Positions 55,120 to 64,000 of a stretch of 64,000 nucleotides of DNA are shown in pieces. Each line of letters starts with the position of its first letter. The stretch's first letter is position 1. The notes under the pieces are model-generated. The model saw only the letters and a list, made by a program, of their open reading frames with translations, did not search any database and was not told the origin of the DNA. The DNA comes from Agapetus fuscipes. Taxonomy: Eukaryota; Arthropoda; Insecta; Trichoptera; Glossosomatidae. The DNA lies in contig OX637334.1 of NCBI GenBank assembly GCA_951799405.1, positions 7,688,001 through 7,752,000 on the forward strand, given 5' to 3'. Position numbers and translations under genes: made by a program.

Positions 55120-55457
55120 AAAGATATGATGTTATGGATTGAAACGCGTGTCATTTAAAATCGTGACAGAATTTCATGTTTTGAATACTTAAAAATAGTC
55201 AATGGTTTGTGACGTAACAAGTTGATTATTGATATACGGATAACAACGATAAAAATAAGGATTTTGAAAGTGATGTTCGTGATACAATAATAAATTAATG
55301 AAGTATGCTATAACAACAAAAAATGTTTGATTTGCCTTGTTGGAGGCTACAGGCTTTTAAATTTGCGTTTTTAGTAGTTTATTCAAAGGGGTTAAATTGA
55401 TTTATTTCATTTATTGTAAATATTAAAAAAAAAATGCATATTTCATATTGTAGTATT

Positions 55458-55500
55458 TATTCCTTGGCTTATAGGTTGGTATGAGGCTCATACTGTTAGT
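55458..55500 (+). mobile_element. Rep-A start only
   Basis: CCTTGGCTTATAGGTTGGTAT then GAGGCTCATACTGTTAG, after which homology stops. Confidence 0.6.
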
Positions 55501-55519
55501 ACTAGGGGCAGCCGGTACC

Positions 55520-56060
55520 TCCGCAGAGGCGTCACCACTTTTTTCTGTCTTTGCATATCTCTTTCGTCTCTTCAACACTCATCACTTTCTTAGTAGATAC
55601 ATACTGTTAAAAATACTTTTACCATGAGTCATAATATCCATAGATTGTTCCAGAATCGCAGAAGGTAGCCACATTATGTACTTACATGTTTGTTTATTTA
55701 AAATTATTAATTCTTTGAATAAGTCAAATAATGCATTGTCAGTGTGACCTAGTATTATTGTATTTTCTAAAGAAACGCATCGAACTTTCTAGATTTACAT
55801 AATTATTAATTGACTATATATTTTAAATAATGATACAAGATTTTGAACTTTGAATGACAATAAGTGCTAATAAAATATTTTAAGAACTATTGTAAAATGT
55901 GGAACAATGCATGGAAATTTCTAGATTCATATCATTATTGTAGTCGCCCAAAAAGGAAATAGTATATACCATTTTGCACTATAAAAGGAGAAATCTAAGA
56001 CTCAGTAAATCAGTATCATCTATATTTATATTTTTTTTTTTTTTTTATATTTTTTAAAAA
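55520..56060. other. AT-rich stretch ending in a T-run
   Basis: A T-rich homopolymer near 56030-56052 precedes the 56062 repeat fragment. Otherwise nothing recognised. Confidence 0.45.
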
Positions 56061-56061
56061 A

Positions 56062-56120
56062 AAATAGATTTGTGAAGAGGAATGCAATTCACCAACCTAT
56101 TCTGCCTGGCCAGAAACAGG
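56062..56120 (+). mobile_element. Repeat fragment shared with 25905-25985
   Basis: About 58 bp matching 25905-25985, reading GATTTGTGAAGAGGAATGC and CCTATTCTGCCTGGC. Identity unknown. Confidence 0.4.
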
Positions 56121-56133
56121 TATTAATATCATC

Positions 56134-56177
56134 ATTTAATAATTCATTCTTGTTTTATTATTAATGAATTATTAAAT
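56134..56177. repeat. Perfect 15-bp AT-rich hairpin
   Basis: ATTTAATAATTCATT (56134-56148) and AATGAATTATTAAAT (56163-56177) with a 14-nt loop. Confidence 0.8.
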
Positions 56178-57032
56178 AATAATTACCCAATTACATCTGT
56201 TGAACCAGGGTCAAAGTTAAAGTCAAGTGACCCAAGCGGGAATCGAACCAACGTTGTTCCATTCGAAACACGCTAGAAAGATCAGCCCTCTTGGCCCCCG
56301 CGGCTATAACCCCGACACTCGACATGACACGACAATCTGACCACTGATCATCGGAGTTTCATTTCCCTTGAATCAAAGGTGGTGCTCCGGCAACCAACTG
56401 GGCGAGTCTCGAGTAAGCCCAAGTTGGTGTCGTCAGGATCACATACTCTTCTCTTATTTTCACTCTGCATTTTTCATTCTTTCGCAAACTCACCTATTCA
56501 GTCCCATCACAGGCTGATCTTCCGTAAAGTAAAAAAAACTTCAATTTGGACATCTCGCTTGAGGGAAAAGTGTCAAGCGTTTCAAGGTGTCGGTTCTTAG
56601 AAGATTTGGGTTTTTATGAACAACAATCAATAAAAAATCCTTTGGAACACAATGCCACAACGTAACTATTAATGCTAAAATAACAATGAATATGGATATT
56701 TATATTGCCATTTATCCTTTTCTGGGATGATTTTTCTAATCCTTTAAACGGATAGTTTCTGATGGCTTGTCTTATCCTATGCCATTGACCACACAGTGGA
56801 TTAGTTCAACCTTATCTAGGGATGATTTCTTGTCTTCAGGACAAGATAATAAAATCCTGGAGATTATTATAAAGATGACATTAGACACGCTCGTCAAAAA
56901 ACCTTTTTAAAACGAGTAAAAATCTGTATACAGTAATAATTTCCATACTCCAACTCAGGTATGCAAAGTTGTACCTCGGGAAAGTGGAAAAGGCCTGAAT
57001 TATTCATACAGAGGCCAAAAATTTGTACCCGT

Positions 57033-57165
57033 ACCCCAAGTATACAACTTTACGTTTACACACCACCAAAAAATGCATAGAAACTGAAGTAGCACCACTT
57101 GCGACGACTGGAGATTTCATATTCTTTATGTTTGAGTTTAAACGAAAAGTTTTATACATGGGTTA
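57033..57165. mobile_element. ACCCCGAGTAT-type MITE
   Basis: ACCCCAAGTATACAACTTTAC left, and GAGTTTAAACGAAAAGTTTT then ATACATGGGTT right. Confidence 0.68.
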
Positions 57166-57249
57166 CTAGGTGTACCTACTAAGGCAGGGCCTTATCTAGA
57201 GAATAACCAACTTCCGCAGGCCAAAAGGTCTTTTTTGATCCGCTCGCTC

Positions 57250-57412
57250 TTGCGAGGTCCTTATCAACCCGGCGCTCACCTTTGTGGAACTGTCAAACTG
57301 AAAAGTGAGTGGTCTCAATTTTGTCAGTCGACGCACAAAGCGAACACTTGGGTTTTATGGATTTTTATGTGTTTTTGTGAGCATGGATTATTGTACCTAC
57401 AGGTAGATTAAG
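57250..57412 (+). promoter_or_regulatory. Possible transcription start and first exon
   Basis: TTTTGTCAGTCGACG (arthropod initiator TCAGT) at about 57320, followed by ATG at 57384 reading MDYCTY and a donor ACAG|GTAGAT in phase 2. Locally GC-rich and outside the neighbouring MITE. Confidence 0.25.
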
Positions 57413-57567
57413 AAATAAAAGGGTTTTTTTTTAAATTAGTGTTTACAATTTTGTGCACGTGATACGATAAATAATTTGATAGAATAAAGTTTTTTTTTTT
57501 TTTAAATACAGTACTTTTGTATAACTTTTGATCTGTGATTCACAAACAACATCATATCGGGTCATGG

Positions 57568-58110
57568 TCCGGTCCATAGCTCAATGGGTGGAATACTTGC
57601 ATTCCATCCCACAGTGCTAGGGCTCGATCCTCCCTAAGGGTGTCAGAAATAGTTTACCGTTTGGGTGTTTATTTCAAATCCAAAACAGAGGAAAGGGAAG
57701 ATTAGCAAAAATGTATGGCTGGATCAGATTGGTGAAATTGTGAAAGAATGGGATAAACAAAGCGAAGTTAAAATAAGGAAATGAATGAAAAAAGTGATGG
57801 ATATTATTAATTGAAAGAGGTATGCAAATATAGGAAAAAATGGTGGGAAATCTGCAGAGGCTCTGGCCATCTCTAGCGGAATGGCGACAGAGCTGCACTT
57901 ACAAATTGAAATATCGGCCAGGCTTACTCTGCATTCACAATAAATGAGAACTAGCCCCTCGGGAGCTGGTAAGCCCCCACTTTGAATAAAGTCGTTTGCG
58001 TAAGGACGGCCCCCTTACCTGTGAAAATAAGTAGGTTCCAAACGCCGCATGCGACTCCTTCAGACAACACGGTTAAGAGTTTCTCTACATATGTAGCTTA
58101 CTTGTGTTTT
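57568..58110 (+). mobile_element. SINE1 split by an inserted retroelement piece
   Basis: The head and first body part (57568-57685: GGTCCATAGCTCAATGGGTGG to TCAAATCCAAAACAGAG) and the rest (57903-58110: GCTTACTCTGCATTCAC to ATGTAGCTTACTTG) form one SINE1 if 57686-57900 is removed. Confidence 0.75.
57686..57900 (+). pseudogene. Diverged RTE-like tail inserted into a SINE1
   Basis: Codon-level resemblance to the GRGRPRKVW..QI / MKKVM / CK.RKKW tail with several stops. It sits between the 5' half (57568-57685) and 3' half (57903-58110) of one SINE1 copy, so the SINE was there first. About 215 bp; there is no Rep-A at its end, so it may be an internally captured fragment. Confidence 0.55.
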
Positions 58111-58299
58111 GAAATAATACTGGATGTTTCATTTCCTTATATGACATGAGCAGTATTCCATAATTTATTTAAAACTTTTTTAACAACGTTTTTTATTAAT
58201 AGTATAAACATTATTTATTCGCTAATGCCACATGGTATTAAGTTTGTCAATCTAAGTTTGGTCGCTTGTTCCTAAAGTATTAACCTTTTTTTAACGTTT

Positions 58300-58438
58300 A
58301 AACTCAAGCATTGCGTCAACCAAAAAATATACAGAATCATCAACAGCTTGTATTGCGAGCGTTTTAATTTATTCATATTTTGGTGAAACGCTATGGTTTA
58401 GTTAGAATGTAATGCTTTATACTTCGAGTATTTTACCC
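58300..58438. mobile_element. ACCCCGAGTAT-type MITE, left end worn
   Basis: CCAAAAAATATACAGAA left; ATATTTTGGTGAAACGCTATG and ATACTTCGAGTA right, close to 2684-2834. Confidence 0.6.
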
Positions 58439-58977
58439 TCGCGTGCTCGTTTGGTAGGACCGACCTTACCCGAGGTAGCCCGACCTTTCCCGAGGTCAAC
58501 CTGACAGCGAAATCACGAACACCCTGTGAAAAAATGAAACAAAAACGAACTTGAAATATAAGGTGTATAGAAAAGCTGACACGTAAGCTTATCCCCATAC
58601 ATCTTTTTATTATAACCTACTGGTTAAATGCACCTACCTGTGTGCTGTGGCTCAGTCTAGTTGAATGAAAAAAAAGATTGTCCTTTCATCATTTTCATCC
58701 TAAAGATTCCAATATAAATCTTCGATGTTCATTTAAAGACTACAGGGGAAAATCAAAGACTGAATAAGAAAAAAAGTAAAATCTAGTAGCATATGTGTGT
58801 ATCTAAAGCTTTGCAAAATTTGTAATGCAACAACAGTTGCTATGAAAGTTTATGGCGATATTTCTGGTTCTTTGTGACAGGCAATAACCATGATTTCAAA
58901 TTTATAATTTTTCTTTACTCATAATGCTTTTCAACTGACATTCCTCGTTCTTCCCCTGTAGTCTTTATTTGATATTT

Positions 58978-59105
58978 TAGTTTTTATTTTGTAAGTACAC
59001 ATCCGATATAAGTAAGCGCGAACTTATTAGCGTCTGCTTCTGGGCATACATTTAGTATGAATCTTTCGCAACTCAGATTATACAGATGTAAATTTTATAT
59101 ACATT
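58978..59105 (+). mobile_element. Rep-A 3' half
   Basis: TTTTGTAAGTACACATCCG, GTAAGCGCGAACTTATTAGC and TTTCGCAACTCAGATTATAC in order. Confidence 0.7.
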
Positions 59106-59124
59106 TTTCTTGATGGATTGTTTG

Positions 59125-59348
59125 ACTTCTAGGGTGGTATGAGGCTGACCACCCGTAGTGTAAAATATGGTTCACTAAAGCAATGCCGGCTTAGTTGCAA
59201 GGTTTATGGTCATTTGAGATTGCGTTTTCTTATGTTGTAGGTCCACATGCGGCATGTGTAAGCGCGATTTTATACGTGTCTGCTCACGGGAATGCATGTT
59301 ATATGATTCTTAATTGTAATATATCTTAGCAATTTAGCTCATAGATTT
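59125..59348 (+). mobile_element. Rep-A copy
   Basis: TTGACTTCTAGGGTGGTATG start. The TTTCAGGGAAGG core is deleted, and the 3' half is recognisable to ATATCTTAGCAATTTAGC. It lies directly behind the 58978 copy. Confidence 0.75.
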
Positions 59349-60445
59349 TATATCAGTTTGATTTTATAGCTTTAGGGTTTACAGGCCGTGCTGCGAGAAC
59401 ATCGGGAATATCTATAAGCTGCACATATAGTTTATTATTGCAACTTAGATGAAATATAGATTTAAAAATTTACATAACCCTGAATTGTACGGGCCCTGTA
59501 AGTGCAAGTAATAAAGTGATATATTGCCGTCCTCCAAATCATATTTGTATTTCTGAAAACTTGTAAGCAATGATTGTACTGAAACAATGATTTCTTTCCA
59601 CGCTTAACAGATTTCTATGTCACCAATGTTTACCCAGCCTTTTATAAAAAAATGTGTACATTCGGTGTTATTCTCAAACAGCTAAGTCGTGGTTCATCCG
59701 CTGCCTACAATAAATTTTCCATCCAAAAATTGATGATCCGTAGATCAACTATACATCTTTTTTTCTTTGTGAATAGCACAGATTGACACTTCCGGTCCAT
59801 TTTAAAACACACCTGAGCTATTACTGAAACGTTAAAAGATTTATTGAAAGGAAAAGTCAATACTTTTATCTTGAAATATTATCATGATTTGTATACAAGC
59901 AAATACGGCAATCTAGTATTATAACTTCTTCTTCTTTTGTCTCAATCCTAAGATTGGCTTGCAGCAATGTTTTTTGTAGTGTTTTTAGGGTTCTAATGTT
60001 TTGAAAATTTTAAATGATTGCCTTCTTAATTTAAATGGCCGGAGATTTATTTTAAAGTGATTTATTTGGTTCACAATTTATTTTACATAACACTTCGATA
60101 GTTCACTTTCGCTGACTTGGCCAGTACGGCTACTAACACTTGGAGAGACTGTCCACTTGCAGGCAATTCACGCCTTTTATAGCAATTACAATCAAACATT
60201 CTAGGCCTAAATTCGTCTGGAAACGTCTATCCAATCCTTTTGAATTCATCGTATAAGAAACAGCCTTTATCTGCTAATATATCCTGTAGAAACTCTCGGC
60301 TTGGTCATCCCCGGTTGTTTGTCCCCTCGATCATCCTCTAAATTGTATTGTGTAAGATATAATTACAAACTATTTTCTTTTCAATTTTATTCATTTTACT
60401 ATATTTTCATAGATTTTTTTTATTGATGTAGTTTAGATTTCTTGC

Positions 60446-60650
60446 TAGAACGACACAGTGACAAAACGACACATGATACATTACAGAACGACACATGACA
60501 GAGCAATACATGACAGAATATCACAATGACAGTGCATCACATGACAAAACATCACAGAAAAGTAAATCACATTGACAAAACATCACAAAAATTAAACAGA
60601 ACATACCATAAACGGCACATAAAAAAACATCACATGACAAAATGTCTTGT
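60446..60650 (+). repeat. Degenerate ~15-16 bp satellite (GACAAAACATCACAT type)
   Basis: About a dozen imperfect units such as GACAAAACGACACAT, GACAGAATATCACAAT, GACAGTGCATCACAT and GACAAAACATCACA. GACA and the CACA ends are the constant parts. It runs into Rep-M at 60634. Confidence 0.75.
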
Positions 60651-60780
60651 ACGGGGCTGCTGTTCTTAGCAACCAAGAACAAACAAAATGTTTGCTTTTT
60701 CCTATCAAACCGACCAGGTGACGTCACAATATTGTCTATGTCATTGCACGTGTGGACCTCATCGGTCATTGATTCAATGG
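60634..60780 (+). mobile_element. Rep-M full copy
   Basis: AATGTCTTGTACGGGGCTGC, TTCTTAGCAACCAAGAAC, GTGACGTCACAATATTGTC and CACGTGTGGACCTCATC. Directly downstream of the GACA satellite. Confidence 0.7.
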
Positions 60781-61150
60781 GTGATCAAAAACAAAACCAA
60801 GGTTAATCTGAAAAAAATTAGACTAAAAAATGCATGAGCACGATGAAAAAAAAACCAGTTTGAAATTATAATTATTCTGCATGGCAACACATTTTCGAAT
60901 ATTAATTTAAATGAAAATTCACAGGCAGTTAGTGCACTCGCCACACCGCAACATCCTCCCACAAAAAACGCTTTTGTTATTCCATTAATTGTTTAGCGTT
61001 TTTATAATGTGTCCAGTGCCATTCTCTTGCAGATGCCGTAGCTAGTGCAGGAAAATGCATTATTTAGATTAACTATGCGGTCTTTTTAATGAGAAAAGTT
61101 AACAAACTAAAAAAAACATAATTTTTTTATTGAGAAAAAACATGGGCCTT

Positions 61151-61306
61151 ACCCCGAGTATCAACAATATTGTAAACTCCCTTCAGTCGCGTAAATCTAT
61201 AAAATTAATGTACTCAAATTAAATCACTCACAAAGTGATCTTTCATACATTTTTTGTTTATTTACGCGATCAAGGGGAGTTTCAGTATATTTTTTATACT
61301 TGGGGT
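61151..61306. mobile_element. ACCCCGAGTAT-type MITE next to young Rep-A
   Basis: ACCCCGAGTATC and AGTCGCGTAAAT left; ATTTACGCGATCAAGGGGAG and ATACTTGGGGT right. 156 bp. Confidence 0.8.
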
Positions 61307-61550
61307 TTAGGTTGGTATGAGGCTGACCACCCATACTGTAAAAAATGGTTCACTTTGCCAATGTCACCCCTGTTTCAGGGAAGGTCGGCATAAGTTGTGG
61401 GGCTTATGTTCATTTGAGGTTTGGATTTTATTTGTAAGTACACATTCAGCATTTGTAAGCGCGAACTACACTTGTTGGTTTGTGGGCATACATCTGAGAG
61501 CTTTAAATGAATATATCCTTGCAACTTAGATTATAGATTATTATAGGGGT
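61307..61550 (+). mobile_element. Young Rep-A copy behind a MITE
   Basis: Nearly identical to 20965-21210. Its first bases (TTAGGTTGGTATGAGGC) directly follow the right end of the 61151-61306 MITE. Confidence 0.85.
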
Positions 61551-61814
61551 ACTAAATTCGAATTACAACTTTAATAAATAAACATTAGGATGATTTGTTT
61601 GGTGAGCGCTGTTTTTCTCAATAGCCCCCATCAAGCTTATCCGTCGCTTGATAAAGCGTCAATCTTTAATTAAGCAAGGCCCTGTTGCCGAAATTATGAT
61701 GGATCTTAAGTGAGTCGGTAAAAGCATATGATTTTTTAAAACAAAGATTTTTTTGTGTTAAGCTGGAAATCGGTCTCAATACCAACCGTTTACGAGTAGA
61801 TTATATTTATGTGC

Positions 61815-61952
61815 GTTTTTTTTTTTTTTTCATTTTTAGGTACTTGCCTACGCATGCAGCACGTCTGAACGCGAATATATACGTGTCTGACTTATAGCCT
61901 TTCTTAAATATCAATATATCCATGCAACTTAGATTATCGATTGCTGACGGGC
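61815..61952 (+). mobile_element. Rep-A 3' half, diverged
   Basis: GTACTTGCCTACGCATGCAGC, GAACGCGAATATATACGTGTC and CATGCAACTTAGATTATCG in order. Confidence 0.65.
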
Positions 61953-62034
61953 GACAACTTACGACGTCATCCAGCTGGGAGAAATTTTGAATACGCCGAC
62001 TCCATTCATTTCTTTCAGTCTTGATTTTTCTCTA

Positions 62035-62160
62035 AGGAAGTATGTTACAAGGCGATACGTGGCTGGAGAGCAGTCAATGGAAATAAGAGAGTGGAGGAGA
62101 ATCCTGGATTCAGCCAAGGCCCACCCAGGGCTGTCAAGCTCATGAAGATGACGATGAAGT
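62035..62160 (+). pseudogene. Third non-LTR reverse transcriptase tail fragment
   Basis: One + frame reads WRRILDSAKAHPGL, a C-terminal signature seen in arthropod non-LTR polymerases, followed by a GATGATG-type tail. A related minus-strand piece lies at 25783-25860. No polymerase motifs remain. Confidence 0.5.
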
Positions 62161-62484
62161 GTGTTGAAAATAATCTAGATAGAAATCAACATCCTTGAGT
62201 TGATTGCTACAACGTTTGTTAAATTAGTTCCAGCAATCAAAGTGAGATCTGCAATACATGAGCGCTAAGTGACTACAAGTTAGTACAGCCAGCAGACGCA
62301 TATCATGTCGCTCTCCTGCCAATATTAATTAAAGTGAATTTAGTCTAATTAATATTTATTACAATGTAAACATTCGTAAAGAGTACCTATGCCCATCAAT
62401 TAGGTAACTGAAGACTACAAAACACTGTTTTCAACTGACGAAACTTCATGCCCTTTTCCATGCGGATATTATAAAATTGGAAAA

Positions 62485-62712
62485 ATAATCTAAGTTGCAA
62501 AGATATGTTATATTTAAGATTCGTATTTAATTTATTTCCATAAGCATGTTTAAGTTCGCGCTTACACATTCCGCATGTGGAATTACAGCTTATCTCGAAA
62601 TGATCATAAGCCCTGCAAATCTCGTTCCCTGAAACAGGAGTGACGTTGGCCATTTGAACCATTTTTTACAGTATGAGGGGTCAGCCTCTTATCAACGCAT
62701 AAGTCAAGAAAC
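62485..62712 (-). mobile_element. Rep-A copy
   Basis: AATCTAAGTTGCAAAGATATG to TCTTATCAACGCATAAGTCAAG. Confidence 0.8.
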
Positions 62713-62817
62713 AATGGATTGTTATTAATTTACTTTTTGGGATAGTTGAAGCGTCTGCGACATTGCTTACACATTCTCAATTCTTTATTCAACCTTAGGT
62801 ATACTTTCATCTCTTTC

Positions 62818-62872
62818 AATTCTTGCCGACCTTCCCTGAAACAGGATTACATTGGCAAAGTGAACCTTTTTT
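62818..62872 (-). mobile_element. Rep-A core fragment
   Basis: TTGCCGACCTTCCCTGAAAC and TTGGCAAAGTGAACC only. Confidence 0.65.
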
Positions 62873-63650
62873 TTAACAAAGATAATCTATTATGTAATAA
62901 AGCTATAAAAGTTCGTAACATGAAAATACTGCCGGGGTGATTATAAAATTTTGAAACCCAGGATTCTTATGTAGAAAAAATACGCGAAAGTTGAAATCTT
63001 GTTAGAGGAAATTGGCGCCTAATGGCGAAAAGCACTTTAAAATTTATTTCCAATTCTATGGCCGGGACTGCTGCAGCAAATGGAAAAATGTCGCCGCAGG
63101 TAAACGCGCGGGAAACTATTTCCACAAGACGTTCTTAGAGAGGGAGAACAAGGAACTCTGTTTGTTATTTCTGTTCGCCAGGTTGACATGTTTTAAATTG
63201 CTCAGGTGATTGTTAATCCAAGTTCAAAAGCAAAGCGCAACTAAACTGTGTACGTTGTTCAACTTCTCACAGCCTTGTTTCTTCATTCATATCCATCAAC
63301 TTTTTTTACATACTTACTTCCCTCTATTTTACGAGTAGGTAGGTACATTCATTCTACAGAACTCAAAGTGAGTGATTGTTTGTTGAAGGAATGTAATCAC
63401 GACCGTTATGTTATTACGATTCGCTCAATTCGGAGAAACAATAATAAATTAAAATTTGGAATGATTATTGCACTTTGAAGAGTAAACACGAGAACTGCAC
63501 GTGCTTACAGAAGCTTAGATTGTTCTTCAGCGTTTGCTTACGCGAGCGGAAATCTCTCGCCAAAAACAACAGGATAATTTGTACGGGAAAATAAACATGC
63601 TGAGAGCAACGATAATCGGAGAAATCACCAAGCAATAAAATTGTGCAAGT
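62870..63650. other. Stretch with nothing recognised
   Basis: Short frames (for example 63012-63209) lack family resemblance and splice context. Confidence 0.4.
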
Positions 63651-63653
63651 CCA

Positions 63654-63735
63654 GCCGATAGCTCAGTTGATGTAGCGTTTGTGTTCAAAAAACATGGGTT
63701 CTATTCTGAGGAGTTCCATCTTGGAATAAACAGAC
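63654..63735 (+). mobile_element. SINE1-type tRNA-like head
   Basis: AGCCGATAGCTCAGTTGATGT and a weak B box (GGGTTCTATTC). No body follows. Confidence 0.5.
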
Positions 63736-63842
63736 CAGCAGGCGTTAGGCTTTAGCAGGAATTACGTTCGTTTGACATTTGTACAATGATATTTTTTTCA
63801 CAGTTAAGTTATTAAAATTTTCGGATATTAAAGAGTTCATCT

Positions 63843-64000
63843 TCAGGGAAGGTCGGCAAGAGTTGCAGGGCTTATGTTCATTTGAGATTGGGTGTTTTAT
63901 ATTGTAGGTCCACATGCGGCATGTGTAAGCGCGAAGTTATGCGTGTCTGCTTGTGGGAATGCATTTAATATGAATCTCAAATGATACATAAATCTTTGCA
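63843..64000 (+). mobile_element. Rep-A copy cut by the window end
   Basis: Starts in CAGGGAAGGTCGGCAAGAG and continues in phase to CTTTGCA at the last base. Confidence 0.8.

Larger units (their letters stand above)
39525..64000 (+). other. Probable downstream intron of the HCN gene (repeat-rich)
   Basis: The next expected HCN exon should begin with the codons for FYWDL after a phase-2 acceptor. I searched by eye for the expected TGGGAC core in a suitable frame and found none to the window end, so the intron appears to exceed 24 kb. Nested genes on either strand are not excluded. Confidence 0.5.

Overview
This 64 kb window looks like AT-rich nuclear DNA from an arthropod, probably an insect. 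I see no bacterial or phage operons, and I cannot decide the insect order. The one host protein-coding segment I can support is a single GC-rich exon at 39024-39524 (+). It encodes the cytoplasmic N-terminus of a hyperpolarization-activated cyclic-nucleotide-gated (HCN/Ih) channel: a glycine-rich stretch, a proline-rich linker and the HCN domain up to the residues just before S1. It has a clear acceptor, branch point and donor, and both boundaries are phase 2. The exon for S1 and the transmembrane core is not visible, so most of the window appears to be two very long introns of this gene.

The introns are packed with mobile-element debris. The dominant family (called Rep-A here) is a ~220-250 bp sequence with about 40 full or partial copies on both strands. 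Two copies (20638-21215 and 24488-25245) carry it directly downstream of the C-terminal end of a reverse transcriptase, at the same spacing. Rep-A is therefore best read as the 3' UTR of an RTE-like non-LTR retrotransposon, and most copies are 5'-truncated insertions. A second group of non-LTR tails (CR1/L2-like; 1266-1630, 10201-10300, 52437-52876, 53865-54060) shares a two-tier RNA hairpin in the 3' UTR. Two tRNA-headed SINE families are present: SINE1 (~300 bp, about 17 full or partial copies) and SINE2 (~280 bp, eight full or partial copies). SINE2 has a tail resembling the CR1-like 3' UTR. Fragments of two further tRNA-headed repeats are also present.

DNA transposon relics include a hAT element with a perfect 8-bp target duplication (48708-49287), two shorter hAT-like elements, a family of terminal-inverted-repeat MITEs whose ends begin ACCCCGAGTAT, three other MITEs with long inverted ends, and a family called Rep-M here. 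One or two promoter-bearing segments may be solo LTRs.

Other structure: a 54-bp minisatellite (31641-32146) open on both strands; a candidate hammerhead ribozyme on the minus strand at 25344-25384; two degenerate ~15-bp satellite arrays; a local duplication immediately upstream of the HCN exon that copies the branch-point region; and several GC islands with promoter-like motifs (5335-5500, 7560-7760, 8643-8699, 35253-35395, 57250-57412), some of which could be first exons or enhancers. I saw no CRISPR array, rRNA or genuine tRNA gene.
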